Assembly (NCBI GenBank): GCA_030624695.1 | Contig: JAUXJP010000046.1 | Location: 1-7,231, forward strand | DNA from: Candidatus Dadabacteria bacterium | GTDB taxonomy: Bacteria; Desulfobacterota_D; UBA1144; Nemesobacterales; JAJCZQ01 | Reading direction: 5' to 3' | DNA: 7,231 nucleotides | In this document: piece after piece, positions 5,842-7,231 of the stretch | How the letters are laid out: every line of letters begins with the position of its first letter | How positions within the stretch are numbered: the first letter of the stretch is position 1 | Notes under the pieces: generated by a model | What the model was told of the DNA's origin: nothing | Database searches by the model: none | What the model saw: only the letters and a program-made list of their open reading frames with translations | Made by a program: the position numbers and the translations under genes

Positions 5842-6825
5842 GCCTTCTTTGTTTATATATCCCCATGTATCATCATCAAATTCTACGAGTGCAAGTTCTC
5901 CATTAAAAGGCAGTGCAGTTTTGTAGTTAAGGCTTATTAGAATTTTCCCCTCTTTGTTAATATATCCCCATTTTCCTTTATATCTGACTGCAGCATAACC
6001 CTCATGAAAATCACCTACTTTGTCGAACTTGGGCTTAATTACAACTTTTCCCTTACGGTTGATAAAACCCTGCTTACCTCTATAAGTGATTGCAGCATAT
6101 TTTTCACTAAAATGTCTTGCATCTTCGGAATGTGGCACCAATACCATATTTCCAAAGGTGTCTATGTAGGCGATATGACCTTCAAATACTACTTTTGCTA
6201 ATCCTTCAGAAAAACCCTGTGCTACATCAAATACGGGATTAATTGCAAATTCCCCTTCTTTATTTATATATCCGGATTTTCCTTCGTAAAGTACAAGGGC
6301 CCTGCCATTTGAAAATATATGTGCCAGATCAAAACGTGGTGGTATGAGAGTATTTCCGGATGTATCGATATATCCCCAGAGATCTTCAGTTTTAATACTG
6401 GCAACACCTTCACTAAAATGTAGTACTTCTTCATAAGCAGGTTCTATAACCAGCTCACCTAAATTATTTATAAACCCGTATTTATCATTAATCTTTATAT
6501 GAGCAAAACCATTTGCAAACTGATGTGCTTCGTCAAATACAGGCTTTATAACAATTACACCTGATTTATTGACATATCCCCATCTGTTATCTATTTTCAC
6601 AAGGCCAAGGCCTTCTGAGAATTTATATGCTGCATCATAAGATGGATCAATAACAGTCATACCTTTGCTGTTGATATATCCCCACTTGCCTTTATCTTCA
6701 ACTGGATAAAGATAAATATTATTGTTATTTTCTGTTGCAATAGAATTTATTACAAATAAAGTATTTATAACTAGGGCTAATATTAAAGTTGATAGCAGAT
6801 AAAATGACCTATAATTATTTAACAC
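5800..6825 (-). CDS. Secreted WG-repeat protein
   Basis: This 341-residue protein has an N-terminal signal peptide (hydrophobic core about residues 8-28, likely cut after SIA at 30). The rest is almost entirely WG repeats (WG_beta_rep/KWG type), giving an envelope or periplasmic protein with probable beta structure. The units begin at residues 48, 82, 116, 150, 184, 218, 252, 286 and 321. Eight are complete and the ninth is cut short. The start is GTG at 6823-6825, chosen because GGAGG lies six bases upstream and the signal peptide begins directly after it. No enzymatic motif is visible. WG-repeat functions are largely unknown; protein binding is a common guess. The gene converges on and overlaps the EamA gene by 42 bases, and its start is 21 bases from the divergent lipoprotein gene. 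Confidence 0.93.
   Translation of the reverse strand: MLNNYRSFYLLSTLILALVINTLFVINSIATENNNNIYLYPVEDKGKWGYINSKGMTVIDPSYDAAYKFSEGLGLVKIDNRWGYVNKSGVIVIKPVFDEAHQFANGFAHIKINDKYGFINNLGELVIEPAYEEVLHFSEGVASIKTEDLWGYIDTSGNTLIPPRFDLAHIFSNGRALVLYEGKSGYINKEGEFAINPVFDVAQGFSEGLAKVVFEGHIAYIDTFGNMVLVPHSEDARHFSEKYAAITYRGKQGFINRKGKVVIKPKFDKVGDFHEGYAAVRYKGKWGYINKEGKILISLNYKTALPFNGELALVEFDDDTWGYINKEGLVVWKSAVSQKIP
5803..6684 (-). repeat. Tandem WG repeats, eight full units plus a partial ninth, 34-residue period
   Basis: Each unit follows the pattern W-G-Y-I-N-x-x-G-x-x-V-I-x-P-x-F-D-x-A-x-x-F-S-E-G-x-A-x-V, and the spacing is exactly 34 residues (102 bases) seven times, then 35. At DNA level this shows as recurring TATATCCCCA-type blocks on the + strand. 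The signature W is replaced in unit 3 (Y), unit 5 (S), unit 6 (I, with G to A) and unit 7 (Q), so the middle of the array is degenerate while units 1, 2, 4, 8 and 9 keep WG. Confidence 0.93.
6789..6815 (+). promoter_or_regulatory. Candidate sigma-70 type promoter for the lipoprotein gene
   Basis: TTGATA at 6789-6794 and a perfect TATAAT at 6810-6815 are separated by 15 bases, which is shorter than the preferred 16-18. Transcription would begin near 6822 and give a leader of about 25 bases before the ATG at 6847. The site lies inside the signal-peptide codons of the opposite WG gene, as it must because the intergenic gap is only 21 bases. In AT-rich DNA a TATAAT can occur by chance. Confidence 0.4.
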
Positions 6826-6831
6826 TCTGAA

Positions 6832-6836
6832 CCTCC
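6832..6836 (-). promoter_or_regulatory. Ribosome binding site of the WG-repeat gene
   Basis: On the - strand GGAGG sits six bases before the GTG at 6825. It is the best-placed Shine-Dalgarno near this gene and decides the non-ATG start. It lies within the 21-base gap shared with the divergent lipoprotein gene. Confidence 0.8.
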
Positions 6837-6846
6837 GGTGAATAAG

Positions 6847-7231
6847 ATGAAGATATACAAAACAATCCTGACCCTGTTATTAATTCTAACTACACTGTCC
6901 CTCGTAAACTGTAGTAAGATACCTACTGAAAAAATATATAAAAAACCTGAGAATAAAATACCACAAACCACGAAAGATGAATCAGCTAAAACACAGTCTG
7001 ATAATTCCATAGTATTAAACACAACCGAGGATAAAGCACTGGATGCAACCCTATTTGGAGTGAAATGGATAAAATGGAAACTCTTCAGTGAAAATTATGA
7101 CAACGGGATAATACTACTTAAGGAAGCATACGTATACAGTGAAAATGATAAATTAATACGTATTTACCATTGGCCGCCAAAAAGCAGTATGGCCCAGTCA
7201 GATATCACAGGGTATTTAAATAAAATTGCTG
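6847..7231 (+). CDS. Predicted lipoprotein of unknown function (3' partial)
   Basis: The frame opens with ATG at 6847 and stays open to the window end, giving 128 codons plus one base. Residues 1-22 look like a lipoprotein signal: MKIYK, a hydrophobic stretch of Leu/Ile/Thr, then LSLVNC with the lipidated cysteine at C22. Asn before the Cys is unusual for enterics but accepted in spirochaetal lipoboxes. A polar, Lys/Thr/Ser-rich linker runs to about residue 60. A more structured region then begins (FGVKWIKWKLF, later KEAYVYSENDKLIRIYHWPP). I recognise no family. GGTGA at 6837-6841, five bases upstream, is a weak but suitably placed ribosome site. The serine after C22 would favour outer-membrane sorting if the enteric rule applies. 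Orientation and the tiny gap suggest co-regulation with the WG-repeat gene. Confidence 0.8.
   Translation, partial: MKIYKTILTLLLILTTLSLVNCSKIPTEKIYKKPENKIPQTTKDESAKTQSDNSIVLNTTEDKALDATLFGVKWIKWKLFSENYDNGIILLKEAYVYSENDKLIRIYHWPPKSSMAQSDITGYLNKIA

Noticed and set aside
6004..6201. 65-codon + strand frame inside the WG-repeat gene
   Set aside because: It is antisense to the regular repeat units, with no independent support.
6819..7022. Hydrophobic 67-codon frame on the - strand across the WG/lipoprotein start region
   Set aside because: It overlaps both well-supported gene starts. Its hydrophobicity comes from the complement of the lipoprotein signal and linker codons, and it lacks a ribosome site.

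Overview
The window is AT-rich bacterial chromosome (roughly one third G+C by eye) and is densely coding, with no intergenic stretch above 50 bp. The first ~4 kb carries the rpoN-hpf-ptsN-hprK-rapZ-EIIA(Man) order known from Desulfobacterota/Deltaproteobacteria and some other diderm lineages. HprK next to a nitrogen-type PTS, a predicted lipoprotein and a secreted WG-repeat protein all point to a diderm (Gram-negative-type) organism. The lipobox with Asn before Cys (LVNC) is tolerated in spirochaetes such as Leptospira, so a spirochaete is a plausible alternative. The phylum cannot be settled from this window.

Layout. 1-507: 3' end of rpoN (sigma-54). 504-1040: long-form ribosome hibernation factor. 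1042-1506: EIIA-Ntr. 1490-2422: HPr kinase/phosphorylase. 2435-3286: RapZ. 3296-3703: EIIA-Man. 3719-4042: a small, very acidic protein of unknown function. 4084-4857: HAD-IIA phosphatase. 4906-5841: EamA/DMT transporter. All of these lie on the + strand with overlaps or gaps of at most 48 bp, consistent with one operon or two nested ones. A signal-peptide protein built almost entirely of WG repeats follows on the - strand (5800-6825). Its end overlaps the transporter gene by 42 bp, and its start lies 21 bp from the divergent start of a lipoprotein gene that runs off the window (6847 onward).

How it fits together. EIIA-Ntr, HPr kinase and EIIA-Man are the sensing and regulatory arm of a phosphotransferase system. 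No EIIB, EIIC, HPr or EI gene is visible here, so the cluster looks regulatory rather than a sugar-uptake operon. HPF (ribosome dimerisation in stationary phase), RapZ (nucleotide-binding regulator, an RNA-binding RNase adapter in E. coli) and sigma-54 are the usual companions. The acidic protein sits inside this set and may work with it, but nothing in its sequence shows how.

The points most worth a second look are: a premature-looking stop in the HAD phosphatase, followed by eight codons whose sense reading resembles the family's C-terminal end; the WG-repeat protein, whose near-perfect 34-residue period breaks off where it enters the transporter gene; the 21-bp divergent gap, with a candidate promoter inside the opposite gene; and the unassigned acidic protein. 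I see no CRISPR array, insertion sequence, tRNA, rRNA or convincing intrinsic terminator.
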